Positions 25,282 to 34,500 of a stretch of DNA of 64,000 nt are shown piece by piece; the first letter of the stretch is position 1, and each line of letters begins with the position of its first letter. A program made the position numbers and the translations under genes. The notes under the pieces are model-generated. The model made no database searches and was not told where the DNA came from. It worked only from the letters and a program-made list of their open reading frames with translations. The stretch spans positions 42,808 through 106,807 of the forward strand of contig JBBQXS010000012.1 of NCBI GenBank assembly GCA_038209365.1, given 5' to 3'. The DNA comes from DASQHW01 sp038209365. GTDB lineage: Bacteria; Actinomycetota; Acidimicrobiia; IMCC26256; PALSA-610.

Positions 25282-26061
25282 GTGGGACGGCTGCAGGACA
25301 AGGTTGCGATCATCACCGGCGCGGGCCAAGGCATCGGCCTTGCGTACGCACATCGCTTCCTCGACGAGGGCGCCAAGGTCGTCGTTGCCGAGATCAACGA
25401 GGACCGCGCCGGCGCAGGCATGGAGCACCTCGCGGGCAAGGGCGACGCCACGTTCGTGCAGACCGACATCTCGGATCCGGACTCCGCGCAGCGGTGTGTC
25501 GACGAAGCCGTGAAGCAGTACGGCACCCTGCACATCCTCGTGAACAACGCAGCCCTGTACTACGACATCGACAACTTCGACCCCAGCTACGAGTACCTCC
25601 AGAAGGTCTTTTCCGTGAATCAGTTCGGCGCGTGGCTGATGACACGCGCCGCGGCTCCGGTGATGGCGAAACAGCACTGGGGCCGGGTGATCAACCAGTC
25701 GTCGGGTGCCGCGTACGCGTACATGTTCCCGCCCGGCGGCGACGAGTTCCCGGGGCTCGGCAACTTCTCGTACAGCATCACCAAATGGGGGATCGTGGGG
25801 CTGACGAAGTTCATGGCCGCCCAACTCGGCGCGTACAACATCACGGTCAACTGCATCGCGCCGGGCGTCACGATGACCGAGGCCACGAAGAAGATCGTCC
25901 CCGACATGTACATCCAGGGAATGACCGCCATGACGGCGATGAAGAGCACGCTCGAGCCCGAGGACCTCGCCGGCGCGTGCGTGTTCTTCGCCAGTGACGA
26001 CGCCCGCTTCTGCACCGGCCAGACGCTCGTCATCGACGGCGGGCTCGCGATGCCTGCCTAG
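25282..26061 (+). CDS. Short-chain dehydrogenase/reductase
   Basis: GTG start preceded by GGAGG; 259 aa. TGAGQGIG (near residue 13), NNAALYYD in place of NNAG, and catalytic YSITK are present, with the acidic E in VVVAEINEDRA at the cofactor site. An insertion after the catalytic Ser (GAAYAYMFPPGGDEFPGLGNF) is larger than usual and may shape a particular substrate pocket. The gene stands alone, divergent from the SDR at 25.2 kb and convergent with a methyltransferase. Substrate unknown. Confidence 0.86.
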   Translation: MGRLQDKVAIITGAGQGIGLAYAHRFLDEGAKVVVAEINEDRAGAGMEHLAGKGDATFVQTDISDPDSAQRCVDEAVKQYGTLHILVNNAALYYDIDNFDPSYEYLQKVFSVNQFGAWLMTRAAAPVMAKQHWGRVINQSSGAAYAYMFPPGGDEFPGLGNFSYSITKWGIVGLTKFMAAQLGAYNITVNCIAPGVTMTEATKKIVPDMYIQGMTAMTAMKSTLEPEDLAGACVFFASDDARFCTGQTLVIDGGLAMPA

Positions 26062-26065
26062 CGCA

Positions 26066-26854
26066 TCAGGCCCGGCAGAGCACTTCGCCGTGCGGCACGG
26101 CGAACCACCCGTCGGGATCGTCGGCCCACCGCCGCCAGCCGTCGACGATCGCATCGAGCTCCTCGCGGGTCGCGAAGCCGTCGTTCGCTGCTTGCCGGGC
26201 GATCGCGGAATCCGTCATGCGGTCGGCCCAGAGGCGTCCCCACCATGCGCGATCTTCGGGTGTCGCAAAGCACCACACCGATGCACCCGGCTCCACGTCT
26301 ACGAACCCGGCGGCGTGTGCCCAGGCGAGCAAGTACCGACCGGCGTCCGGCTCACCCTGGTTGGCCCGCGCGATCTTCCGGTACAGCGCGAGCCACGCAT
26401 CCAGCGCGGGCTCGTCGGGATACCAGGTGAACGCCTCATAGTCGCCGTCTCTCGCGGCGACGACACCTCCTGCCTTGCACACGCGCTTCATCTCGCGCAG
26501 TGCCTTCACCGGATCGGCAAGGTGCTGCAGTACCTGATGGGCGTGCACGACATCGAAGGTGCCGTCGTCGAAGTCGAGCGCATACACGTCGCCGGTCCGG
26601 AATTCGAGGTTGCCGAGCCCGGCTGCCCGGCTGCGTGCGTCCTCGATCACCACGGCGGACGCGTCGAGGCCCACCACCCGGCCGGGGCCGACACGCCGGG
26701 CGATGTCGACAGTGATCGTCCCCGGGCCGCATCCGACATCGAGCACGTCCACGCCCGCGGCCAGGGACGGCGCGACGTACGCGGCCGAGTTGTCGACCGT
26801 TCGCCATTTGTGCGATCGCAGGACGCTCTCGTGATGGCCATGCGTGTACGTCAT
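26066..26854 (-). CDS. Class I SAM-dependent methyltransferase
   Basis: The 262-aa protein carries motif I VLDVGCGPGTITVDIARR, motif II VVGLDAS, motif III RTGDVYALDFDDGTFDVVHAHQVLQHLADP and the post-III KRVCKAGGVV. This is the UbiE/Coq5-like layout, often acting on lipids, quinones or small molecules. The C-terminal 100 residues contain many Trp residues (WALALYRK, WCFATPEDRAWWGRLW) typical of actinobacterial members. No co-directional partner is close enough to reveal the substrate. Confidence 0.88.
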   Translation of the reverse strand: MTYTHGHHESVLRSHKWRTVDNSAAYVAPSLAAGVDVLDVGCGPGTITVDIARRVGPGRVVGLDASAVVIEDARSRAAGLGNLEFRTGDVYALDFDDGTFDVVHAHQVLQHLADPVKALREMKRVCKAGGVVAARDGDYEAFTWYPDEPALDAWLALYRKIARANQGEPDAGRYLLAWAHAAGFVDVEPGASVWCFATPEDRAWWGRLWADRMTDSAIARQAANDGFATREELDAIVDGWRRWADDPDGWFAVPHGEVLCRA

Positions 26855-26903
26855 GCCCGCATGATCGCGCGGGGGCGTGCATCGTCCCCGTGTCGGCGAT
26901 CAC

Positions 26904-27980
26904 TTACGGCAGTGCGATGATCTGCTGCACCGCGCCGCCGTCGTCGATGGTGCGATTCATGACGCTGTCGCCATCCACGACGGCGATGCCGGTAGGGGTG
27001 AGCACGAGGAGCTCGCTGTTCGATGCCCAGGTAAACGGTGTCACCGTCGGGCTCGAGCGCCGGCGCGGAACGGCAATCGTCTGGCGGCGCAACCTCGTAT
27101 CGAAGATCCTCATGTAGGAAGACGGCGCCGAGGTGACCGCGAGGCGGCGGCCGTCCGGGGAGAACGCTCCCCAGTCCGCACCGTCGGAGGCGAGCCGCAC
27201 GGATGTGCCGCGCTGCAGATCGTCGATGTCGATGATGCAGGAAGATCCCGGACAGCCGTTGCTCAGCGCGATCACGCGTGGCGTCGCGTCGAGGAACCAG
27301 CCGCGGAACGGAAGCGGTCGGACGTTCCACCCGTCCCAGAGCGCATATGCATCACCGACCGAAGCGAGAAACCCGCCATCGACCGCGGCAACGAGCCGCA
27401 GCCCCGCGGGGACCTGTTGCACCGGACCGTCGCCGTCTCTCTGGATGATGCCGTCGTGCACGGGGCGCTCGATCCACCAATGGTCCGGTTCGAGCGTGGC
27501 GATCGGTGACACGTCGACCCTCAGCTGCTCGACGGAGACCGGGTCGGTGCCGATCGAGAGCAGCGTCCCGTTCTCGCGGACGACGAGCGAGCTTCCGTTG
27601 TGTGACTCGATCCAGAGCGGTCCGACGCGAAGCTCGACGCGCTCATCAGTGCCGGCATCGGCGTCGACGACATGGAGCTCGCTGTTGACGACCACCGCGA
27701 AGCGCCCCGAGCCGACGCCGCGCAGCCCGGCAAGGAGCCCTGGCGGAAGGCGATGGGAAGGCGGGTTCGGTGCCGCGGTCTCGTGGGTCGTGGGTGACGG
27801 AGCGGCGGATTTGCCGTCGTCGCTCCGCGTGACGACCGCGACCACGATCCACGCGGCGACGACGGCGGCGATTCCGGGGATCCACGACGGCCGGAGACGG
27901 ATGGGCGGGAGTGGAGGTCGCGAGCTTTCTTCCACGTCGAGCGGCTCGAGCTCCACCGGCTCGAGACCGTCGCCGTGCAC
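26904..27980 (-). CDS. Membrane-anchored protein with a predicted beta-propeller outer domain
   Basis: A GTG at 27980 gives 358 aa. A 30-residue acidic N-terminus is followed by one transmembrane helix (about residues 33-50, WIPGIAAVVAAWIVVAVV), a Ser/Thr/Pro linker, and about 270 residues of repeating beta-strand sequence. In this region DWGAFSPDGRRLAVTSAPSSY has the WD40/TolB blade pattern, and one CPGSSC pair may form a disulfide. No enzymatic motif is seen. It is divergent from a serine hydrolase, with 18 bp between the chosen starts. Confidence 0.6.
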   Translation of the reverse strand: MHGDGLEPVELEPLDVEESSRPPLPPIRLRPSWIPGIAAVVAAWIVVAVVTRSDDGKSAAPSPTTHETAAPNPPSHRLPPGLLAGLRGVGSGRFAVVVNSELHVVDADAGTDERVELRVGPLWIESHNGSSLVVRENGTLLSIGTDPVSVEQLRVDVSPIATLEPDHWWIERPVHDGIIQRDGDGPVQQVPAGLRLVAAVDGGFLASVGDAYALWDGWNVRPLPFRGWFLDATPRVIALSNGCPGSSCIIDIDDLQRGTSVRLASDGADWGAFSPDGRRLAVTSAPSSYMRIFDTRLRRQTIAVPRRRSSPTVTPFTWASNSELLVLTPTGIAVVDGDSVMNRTIDDGGAVQQIIALP

Positions 27981-27998
27981 ACGCGTAGCGTACGGACC

Positions 27999-29156
27999 GT
28001 GACGATCGACGGCTATGTCGCGACGGAGTTCGAACCGGTTCTCGACGCGTTCGCCGAGAATTTCGAAGATCGTGGGGAGGTCGGCGCGGCGGTGTGCATC
28101 TATATCGACGGGCGACCGGTTGTCGATCTGTGGGGTGGCATTGCCGACCGGACCGCGAACACGCCCTGGCGCGAGGACACGATCGTCCTCGTGTTCTCCT
28201 CGACCAAGGGCGTCACGTCGGTGTGCGCGAACCTCATGATCGAGCGCGGTCTGCTCGATCCCGACGCCACTGTCGCGAGCGTCTGGCCCGAGTTCGCGCA
28301 GAATGGCAAGGGAGCGATCACGATCGGAAACGTGCTCAGCCATCAGGCGGGCCTTCCGTACATCGACAGAGACCTGACGCTCGAGGACGCCCTGGCGTGG
28401 CATCCCGCCGCGGATGCGCTCGCCGCCCAGGCCCCGATCTGGGAGCCCGGGACGACGCACGGCTACCACATGCGCACCTTCGGTTGGCTCGTGGGTGAGC
28501 TTGCACGCCGCGCCGACCCGCAGCACCGCACCATCGGCCGGTGGTTCCGCGACGAGATCGGCGAGCCGCTCGCGCTCGACTTCTGGATCGGCCTTCCCGA
28601 ACCGCTCGAACCGAGAGTCGCCCGCCTCATTCCGCCGACCACCGATCTCCGCGAGGTGTTGAAGGCGTTCGGCGACGAGCTGCTGCTCGCCCGCGTGTTC
28701 TCCAACCCGGGCGGGCATTTCAACTATGACGACATGTGGAACACGCGCGCCCTTCACGCCGCCGAGATGCCGTCGTCGAACGGCATTGGCGACGCGCGCT
28801 CGCTCGCGCGCCTCTACGCGTCGGTCATCGGCGAGGTTGACGACGGCAACGTTGGGCGCGTGCTTCGCGAAGACACGTTGAAGCACGCGACCGCCGAGCG
28901 CGCATGCGGAAAGGACGAGGTGCTGATGATCGACACATGCTTCGGTCTCGGCTTCATGCTCGGCCGATCCTTCGGCAACGCGAACCCGCCGAGCGCCGTC
29001 GGCCACGCGGGTGCCGGCGGCTCCCTCGCGTTCGCCGATCCCGATCGGAAGCTCGCGTTCGGCTATGTGATGAACGACTTGCGCTTCGACCCCAAGGGCG
29101 ACCCCCGAAGCGAAGCCCTCGTGCGTGCGGCGTACCAGGCGCTCGCGGGTGACTAG
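27999..29156 (+). CDS. Serine hydrolase of the beta-lactamase/family VIII esterase type
   Basis: The GTG at 27999 (VTIDGYVATEF) was chosen over the GTG at 27975, which would overlap the divergent gene. The 385-aa protein has SSTK, the S-x-x-K catalytic motif, in VLVFSSTKGVTS near residue 74. The Tyr element GYHMRTFGWLVGEL supplies the second catalytic residue, and SAVGHAGAGGSLAFADP stands at the KTG-equivalent (H-x-G) position. These are hallmarks of EstB-like esterases. The last four bases overlap the convergent dehydrogenase stop as CTAG. Confidence 0.88.
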   Translation: MTIDGYVATEFEPVLDAFAENFEDRGEVGAAVCIYIDGRPVVDLWGGIADRTANTPWREDTIVLVFSSTKGVTSVCANLMIERGLLDPDATVASVWPEFAQNGKGAITIGNVLSHQAGLPYIDRDLTLEDALAWHPAADALAAQAPIWEPGTTHGYHMRTFGWLVGELARRADPQHRTIGRWFRDEIGEPLALDFWIGLPEPLEPRVARLIPPTTDLREVLKAFGDELLLARVFSNPGGHFNYDDMWNTRALHAAEMPSSNGIGDARSLARLYASVIGEVDDGNVGRVLREDTLKHATAERACGKDEVLMIDTCFGLGFMLGRSFGNANPPSAVGHAGAGGSLAFADPDRKLAFGYVMNDLRFDPKGDPRSEALVRAAYQALAGD

Positions 29157-30325
29157 CGCGGAAGCTGGTCGAATGGCTGATCGCGATCGACCCGCGGCTC
29201 GGTGGGCAGACCCAGCACCCGCTCGCCGACGATGTTGCGCTGGATCTCGTCGGTACCGCCTCGGATCGACAGCGACGGCGCGGTGAGGAACAACGTCTGG
29301 AGCTCATCTCGCGGATCGCAGGTGGCGTCGGCGCCGAGGATGCGTAGCGCGAGGTCCGTGTAATCGCGAAACATCTTGCTGCCCCGCAGCTTCATGCCCG
29401 AGCCCTCGGGGCCGGGTCGGCCTGCCCGCGCTGAATCGCGTGCCCGCCGGGCGGTGTACGACATCACGCGCACTTCGATGACCAGTCGCGCCAGCGCGTC
29501 GCGAACGACCGGTGAGCCGGCAACACCGCGCGCTCGTGCCAAGTCGACCAAACGCTCGACGTCGAGCAATCCGCTCGTTCCGCCGGCGGTGGACGCGCCG
29601 CGCTCGTACGACAGGCAGGTCAGCGCGACGCGCCACCCGTCACCGACCGCACCGATGCGATCCGTGTCGGCCACGAGCGCGTCGTCGAGGAAGACCTCGC
29701 TGAAGTGGGCGTCGCCGTTCATCTGCCGGAGTGGTCGCACGTCAACCCCCCGCGTGTGCATGTCGATGCCGAATGCGGTGATGCCTTCGTGCTTGCGCAC
29801 CATCGGGTCGTGCCGAGCGAGCAGCAGACCCCACTGGGAGTATGCGCCGCGGCTGGTCCAGACCTTCTGACCCCGGGCGTGCCACGCGTCACCCAGCAGG
29901 TCCACGCGCGCGGCAAGGCCGGCGAGGTCCGAGCCCGCGCCCGGCTCGGAGAAGAGCTGGCACCAGATCTCCTCGCCGGTCGCGATCTTCGGGAGCCACC
30001 GGCCACACTGCTCCGGAGTGCCGTGCGCGAGCAGCGTCGGGCCGACCAGCTCGACACCGACGAGATACGGATAGAGGTCGGGGACGTCGAAGGCGGCCAG
30101 CTCCGTACGCACGACGCCGAGCTCCTCGGGGGTTGCGCCCAGCCCGCCGTACTCGCGCGGCCAGGTCGGCACCGCGAGCCCCGAGCCGGCCAGGGCGCCG
30201 AGGTAGCGCCGTCCCGCCTCGAGGTCGTCGTTTCCGGCGCCGAGCACAGATCTCCGTGCACCGTCACGCCGCGGCGTGAGACGCGCCGCGAGCTCACTGC
30301 GGACCCACGACCGGAAGTCATCCAT
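29153..30325 (-). CDS. Acyl-CoA dehydrogenase
   Basis: The ATG at 30325 gives 390 aa. Flavin and substrate motifs are intact: WCQLFSEPGAGSDLAGL, GQKVWTSRGAYSQWGLLLARHD, and the C-terminal RGGTDEIQRNIVGERVLGLP. These place it with FadE30/FadE31/FadE34-type dehydrogenases that act on branched or steroid-derived acyl-CoAs. Its start overlaps the stop of the upstream acyl-CoA synthetase by 8 bp, and that gene is 2 bp from an SDR, so the three form one operon (SDR, FadD, FadE). Confidence 0.9.
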   Translation of the reverse strand: MDDFRSWVRSELAARLTPRRDGARRSVLGAGNDDLEAGRRYLGALAGSGLAVPTWPREYGGLGATPEELGVVRTELAAFDVPDLYPYLVGVELVGPTLLAHGTPEQCGRWLPKIATGEEIWCQLFSEPGAGSDLAGLAARVDLLGDAWHARGQKVWTSRGAYSQWGLLLARHDPMVRKHEGITAFGIDMHTRGVDVRPLRQMNGDAHFSEVFLDDALVADTDRIGAVGDGWRVALTCLSYERGASTAGGTSGLLDVERLVDLARARGVAGSPVVRDALARLVIEVRVMSYTARRARDSARAGRPGPEGSGMKLRGSKMFRDYTDLALRILGADATCDPRDELQTLFLTAPSLSIRGGTDEIQRNIVGERVLGLPTEPRVDRDQPFDQLPR

Positions 30326-31901
30326 GCCCGAGCTCCTCTCGCAGCGGTGACTTCTGCACCTTGCCGCTGGCCGTTCGGGGCAGCTCGTCGCGGAGTTCCA
30401 ACCGCTCCGGCAGCTTGAATCGCGCGAGACCTTGCGCCAGTAAGTGCGTGCGCACGTCGTCGAGCGTCGGTCTCGCGCCATCGCGCGGGACGACGTACGC
30501 ACACACCTTCTCTCCCATGACGGGGTCGGGCATCGCGACGCACGCCACGTCGGCAACGTCGGTGTGCGTGACCAGCAGCGACTCGACCTCGAGCGCCGAG
30601 ATGTTCTCACCACCGCGGATGATCACGTCCTTCAAGCGATCGACGATCGTGAGGTACTCGCCGTCGTACACGGCGAGATCGCCGGTGCGGAACCAACCGC
30701 CCTCGACGAACGCGTCGTGGTCGAGCGTCGCATCGAGGTACCCGGTGAACATCTCCGGTCCGCGGGCGAGCACCTCGCCCGGAGCTCCCGGCGGTACGTC
30801 GAGAAGAGTCTGTGGATCGACGACGCGCAGCTCGGCGTCGCCGATGAGCGGGCCGTCGGTCGTGGCGTCGTGCTCGAGGTCGTCGCCGAGGCGGCCGGTC
30901 GTCAGGGTCGGGTACTCGGTGGAGCCGTACGTGCGTTTGCACCAGCAACCGCTGCCGTTGCCGCTGCCGTTGCCGAAGGCGCGCGCTCCCTCGCGCACCA
31001 TCGCCGGCGCGACTCCCGCGCCGCCGAGCGAGAACAGGCGCATGCACGACCGGTCGGTGTCGGCGAACGACGGATGGTCGATCATCGTGCGCATGAAGAC
31101 CGGTGTCGAGATCATCACGGCGATGCGCTCGCGCTCGAGCAACTCGAGCGCGCGTCCCGGTTCCCACGTCTCCATCAACACCGCGGTGATCGCGCTCGTC
31201 ACCGGGAGCAGCGGTCCGTAGGTGAGGCCCGCGACGTGCGTGATCGGCATCGGCAGCAACAACGATTCGCGGGGGCGCATGTCGTGGGCGGTCGCAATCG
31301 TGTCCGCTTCGACGCGCAGGGACTGGTGCGTGTGGACGACGCCTTTCGGGTCCGATGTGGTGCCCGACGTCCACAAGATGACGGCTGCGTCGTCGACGTG
31401 CACATCGACACGAGGCGGATCGGCCGGCGAGGCAGGCAGCGATTCGTCGCCGCGAAGCACGAGCACGTCCCCTGCGAACCGGGCTTCCTCGAGGAGCGCG
31501 ACGTGGTCGGTCCCCCGAAACGCAGATGGAACGACGACCAGCTGCGCCCCGGTCGCGCCGAGGATGAAACCCAGCTCGCGGGCGCGCAGCGTCGGCGTGA
31601 TCGGGCTTGCGATCGCGCCGCACCGCCATATCGCCCAACACAGGACGACGGCTTCCCACCAGTTCGGCAGCTGCCAGCACACGACGTCGCCCGGCCGGAC
31701 CCCGCGCTGGTGCAACGCGGCGGCGACCCGCGCCGAGTGCTCACGCACATGCTCGATCGTCAACCGCACGTCGCCGTCGACGATCGCGAGGTGAGAGCCG
31801 TCGGCCGACGCCAGGCGATCGAGCAACGTCTCGTCGTTCCAGGTGCCGCGGACCCGCCAGCGTTCCTGCACATCGGGCGGTGCGGGATGGAGGGGGCGCA
31901 C
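30318..31901 (-). CDS. AMP-forming acyl-CoA synthetase (FadD family)
   Basis: GTG start; 527 aa. Motifs: AVILWTSGTTSDPKG, RTYGSTEYPT, RTGDLAVYDGEYLTIVDRLKDVIIRGGEN and TASGKVQKSPL with the C-terminal catalytic Lys. Just before the TYGSTE motif an odd low-complexity insertion reads GNGSGNGSGCWCK, coded by repeats of CCGCTGCCGTTG on the plus strand, which may be a small expansion in a loop. The enzyme makes acyl-CoA for the downstream FadE, with which it overlaps by 8 bp. Confidence 0.9.
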   Translation of the reverse strand: MRPLHPAPPDVQERWRVRGTWNDETLLDRLASADGSHLAIVDGDVRLTIEHVREHSARVAAALHQRGVRPGDVVCWQLPNWWEAVVLCWAIWRCGAIASPITPTLRARELGFILGATGAQLVVVPSAFRGTDHVALLEEARFAGDVLVLRGDESLPASPADPPRVDVHVDDAAVILWTSGTTSDPKGVVHTHQSLRVEADTIATAHDMRPRESLLLPMPITHVAGLTYGPLLPVTSAITAVLMETWEPGRALELLERERIAVMISTPVFMRTMIDHPSFADTDRSCMRLFSLGGAGVAPAMVREGARAFGNGSGNGSGCWCKRTYGSTEYPTLTTGRLGDDLEHDATTDGPLIGDAELRVVDPQTLLDVPPGAPGEVLARGPEMFTGYLDATLDHDAFVEGGWFRTGDLAVYDGEYLTIVDRLKDVIIRGGENISALEVESLLVTHTDVADVACVAMPDPVMGEKVCAYVVPRDGARPTLDDVRTHLLAQGLARFKLPERLELRDELPRTASGKVQKSPLREELGHG

Positions 31902-31903
31902 CG

Positions 31904-32812
31904 CTATTGCACGCCGTACACCGGCGCGGGCGGCGGCGCCTGCGCGAGAAGCTTGCGAATCGCGCTCCCGATCTCCGAGGGCTCCCAGCGACCGTTCTTG
32001 TCGAGCTCGGGCCCGTGTTGCCAGCCGTCGGCGATCGAGAGCAGCCCGCCCTCGATCTCGAACACTCGGCCGGTGACATCGCGCGACTCGCTGCTCCCGA
32101 GCCAGACGACGAGTGGCGAGATGTTCGCGGGGTCGTTGACGTCGAAACCGGATGCCGGCGCTTGCATTCGATCCGCGAAGACCTCTTCGGTCATGCGGGT
32201 GCGCGCCGCGGGAGCGATGGCGTTCGCGGTGACGCCGTATCGACCCATCTCCGCTGCCTCGACGAGCGTCAATGCCGCGATGCCGGCCTTCGCCGCGGAG
32301 TACGCGCCCTGTCCGACACTCCCCATGAGTCCCGCGCCTGAGGATGTGTTGACGATGCGCGCGTCGACGGTCTCACCGCCCTTCGAGCGGCTGCGCCAGT
32401 ACTCCGCGGCGTGACGGGTCATTGCGAAGTGGCCCTTCAAGTGCACACGGATGACCGCATCCCACTCCTCTTCACCGGTCGTGAACAACATGCGGTCGCG
32501 CACGAACCCGGCATTGTTCACCAGCACGTCCAGGCCGCCAAAGGTGTCGATTGCCGTCCGGACCAGCACCTGCGCGTCGTTCCAGTCGGCAATGTCGCTG
32601 GTGTTCGCGACGGCATCGCCACCCGACGCCACGATCTCGTCGACGACTTGTTGCGCAGGTCCCGCATCGCCGCCGGTGCCGTCATGGGCAACTCCCAAGT
32701 CGTTGACGACGACGCGCGCACCCTCGCGCGCGAATGCCAGCGCGTGCTCGCGGCCGATACCGCGCCCCGCGCCGGTCACGATCACGACGCGGCCCTCGCA
32801 AATACCCGGCAC
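31904..32812 (-). CDS. SDR, Hsd4A/MFE-2-like hydroxyacyl dehydrogenase type
   Basis: The GTG at 32812 (VPGICEGRVVIVTGAGRGIGRE) is preferred because sequence further upstream is Arg-rich and non-homologous; an ATG at 32905 is possible. The 302-aa protein has TGAGRGIG, VNDLGVAHDGTGG, NNAGFVRDRMLFTT and YSAAK. The APAARTRMTEE segment and the tail SIADGWQHGPELDKNGRW strongly resemble the mycobacterial steroid/hydroxyacyl-CoA dehydrogenase Hsd4A. It heads the SDR-FadD-FadE operon. The substrate is probably a steroid or fatty 3-hydroxyacyl-CoA. Confidence 0.87.
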   Translation of the reverse strand: MPGICEGRVVIVTGAGRGIGREHALAFAREGARVVVNDLGVAHDGTGGDAGPAQQVVDEIVASGGDAVANTSDIADWNDAQVLVRTAIDTFGGLDVLVNNAGFVRDRMLFTTGEEEWDAVIRVHLKGHFAMTRHAAEYWRSRSKGGETVDARIVNTSSGAGLMGSVGQGAYSAAKAGIAALTLVEAAEMGRYGVTANAIAPAARTRMTEEVFADRMQAPASGFDVNDPANISPLVVWLGSSESRDVTGRVFEIEGGLLSIADGWQHGPELDKNGRWEPSEIGSAIRKLLAQAPPPAPVYGVQ

Positions 32813-33103
32813 GGATGCGTACGATACCGACCGGACGAATCGCGCCCGTGCGAAGCGCGCTCGCAGGGTGACATCCCAGCTTTTGACCCATTGCCGCGCG
32901 CGCACGCCGGGTGTTCAGTGGTACCCGGGGGAGGGTCCGGTCACGGCGTTCGGCGTAAGCCCGCCCTAAGCCGCCGAGCGCTGGTCGACCCCCCTCCCCC
33001 CCAGGGCCGCCCGCGTCATCTCCTCCGCGTCATCGCGACACGTCCCGCTCTCCCAACCCATGGGCGTAGCGTCTGCGCCGACGACCGAGAGGAGGGGACA
33101 GCG

Positions 33104-33943
33104 TTGCATTTCGGCGTCACGATGTTCATGACCGACCAGACCATGGGCCCGGTCGAGCTCGCGCGGGCGATCGAGGAGCGCGGCCTCCATTCGTTCTACG
33201 TGCCCGAGCACACGCACATCCCGATCAGCCGCAGGACGCCGCCGCCGACGGGGGATGCCGTGCTGGCCGAGGAGTACAAGCGCACGCTCGACCCGCTGGT
33301 GGCGCTGGCGATGAGCGCGGCGGCGACCGACGCGGTCGTGCTCGGCACCGGCGTCTGCCTGGTTGCCCAGCGCGACCCGATCGTCACAGCCAAGGCCGTC
33401 GCCACCCTGGATGCGCTCTCCGGCGGTCGGGTCGTGTTCGGAATGGGATTCGGCTGGAACGAGGACGAGGCCGCCGATCACGGTGTCGACATGAGGCGCC
33501 GCCGCGACATCGCACGCGAGCACGTGCTGGCGATGAAGGCGTTGTGGCGCGACGACGTGGCTTCCTTCGACGGCGAGTTCGTGCACCTTGCGCCGTCGTG
33601 GTCGTGGCCGAAGCCCGCGCAGCCCGGTGGTCCGCCGGTGCTCATCGGGGGCGCGCCCGGCCCGAAGCTGTTCGCGCACGTCGCGGAGTACGCCGACGGC
33701 TGGATTCCGATCGGCGGGGCCGGCATGCGAGCGGCGTTGCCCGACCTCGCGCGCGCGTGCGAAGCGCGCGGTCGCGACCCGAAGACGTTGCGCATCGTGC
33801 CGTTCGGTACCGTCCCCGACCCGGGGAAGATCGAGCACTACGCGTCGATCGGTGTGACCGAGATCGTGCTGCGCCTGCCGTCGGCCGGACCGGAACGCGT
33901 GCTGCCGAAGCTCGACGAGTACGCCGAGCTGGCCGGCGCGTGA
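33104..33943 (+). CDS. LLM-class F420-dependent oxidoreductase
   Basis: The best start is a TTG at 33104 because it is preceded by GGAGGGGAC and gives LHFGVTMFMTDQTMGPVELARAIEERG, the usual N-terminus. The 279-aa protein has FYVPEHTHIPISRRTPPP, GGRVVFGMGFGWNEDEA and GGPPVLIGGAPGPKLFAHVAEYADGWIP. It should use F420. The GTGA overlap with the next gene (glyoxalase-fold) starts a run of four co-directional genes, suggesting a small catabolic or detoxification operon. Confidence 0.85.
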   Translation: MHFGVTMFMTDQTMGPVELARAIEERGLHSFYVPEHTHIPISRRTPPPTGDAVLAEEYKRTLDPLVALAMSAAATDAVVLGTGVCLVAQRDPIVTAKAVATLDALSGGRVVFGMGFGWNEDEAADHGVDMRRRRDIAREHVLAMKALWRDDVASFDGEFVHLAPSWSWPKPAQPGGPPVLIGGAPGPKLFAHVAEYADGWIPIGGAGMRAALPDLARACEARGRDPKTLRIVPFGTVPDPGKIEHYASIGVTEIVLRLPSAGPERVLPKLDEYAELAGA

Positions 33944-34500
33944 ACGCCTACCTCGCCGCGCTCGACGTCGCAGGGGACGTGGGTGCATGGACCGATGCCG
34001 GCTTCGCGGTCGACGGCGACGGCGGCATCCGGGTGGGGCACGTCCGCATGCAGATCGGCGTGGGGGAGCGAGGTATCGCAGCGTGGCATCTCACCGAGGA
34101 GCCGCCGGACGTGACGCCCGCGGCCCATCCGAATGGTGTCACGCGACTCGATCACCTCGTCGTGTTCACCGACGACCCGGAGCGGACGACTGCCGGCTAC
34201 GCGCGGCTCGGCCTCGATGCACGCCGGGTGCGTGACGTCGGCAACGGGACGACGCAGACGTTCTTCCGCGCCGGTGAAGTGATCGTCGAGCTGGTCGGAC
34301 CGATCGCCGGCATAGACGGCGAGCGTTTCTGGGGTCTCGCGCTCACCGTCGCGGACCTCGACGCGTGCGCGGCGCTGTTCGGCGACCGGCTCGGCGCGAT
34401 CAAGGACGCGGTGCAGCCCGGCCGGTGCATCGCCACGTTGCGGCACGAGGCATGCGGTCTCACGCTGCCGATCGCCTTCATGAGTGATGGGGCGAGGTAG
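33940..34500 (+). CDS. VOC/glyoxalase-fold protein
   Basis: Start at the GTG of the GTGA overlap; 186 aa. The second half has the vicinal-oxygen-chelate pattern: RLDHLVVFTDDPERTTAGYARLGL, then VIVELVGPIAG and FWGLALTVADLDACAALFGDRLG. The His in LDHLV and the Glu in VELVG occupy metal-ligand positions. The N-terminal 60 residues form a shorter, non-canonical half. It lies between an F420 enzyme and a PIG-L deacetylase, the latter beginning at the next base. Substrate unknown. Confidence 0.75.
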   Translation: MNAYLAALDVAGDVGAWTDAGFAVDGDGGIRVGHVRMQIGVGERGIAAWHLTEEPPDVTPAAHPNGVTRLDHLVVFTDDPERTTAGYARLGLDARRVRDVGNGTTQTFFRAGEVIVELVGPIAGIDGERFWGLALTVADLDACAALFGDRLGAIKDAVQPGRCIATLRHEACGLTLPIAFMSDGAR

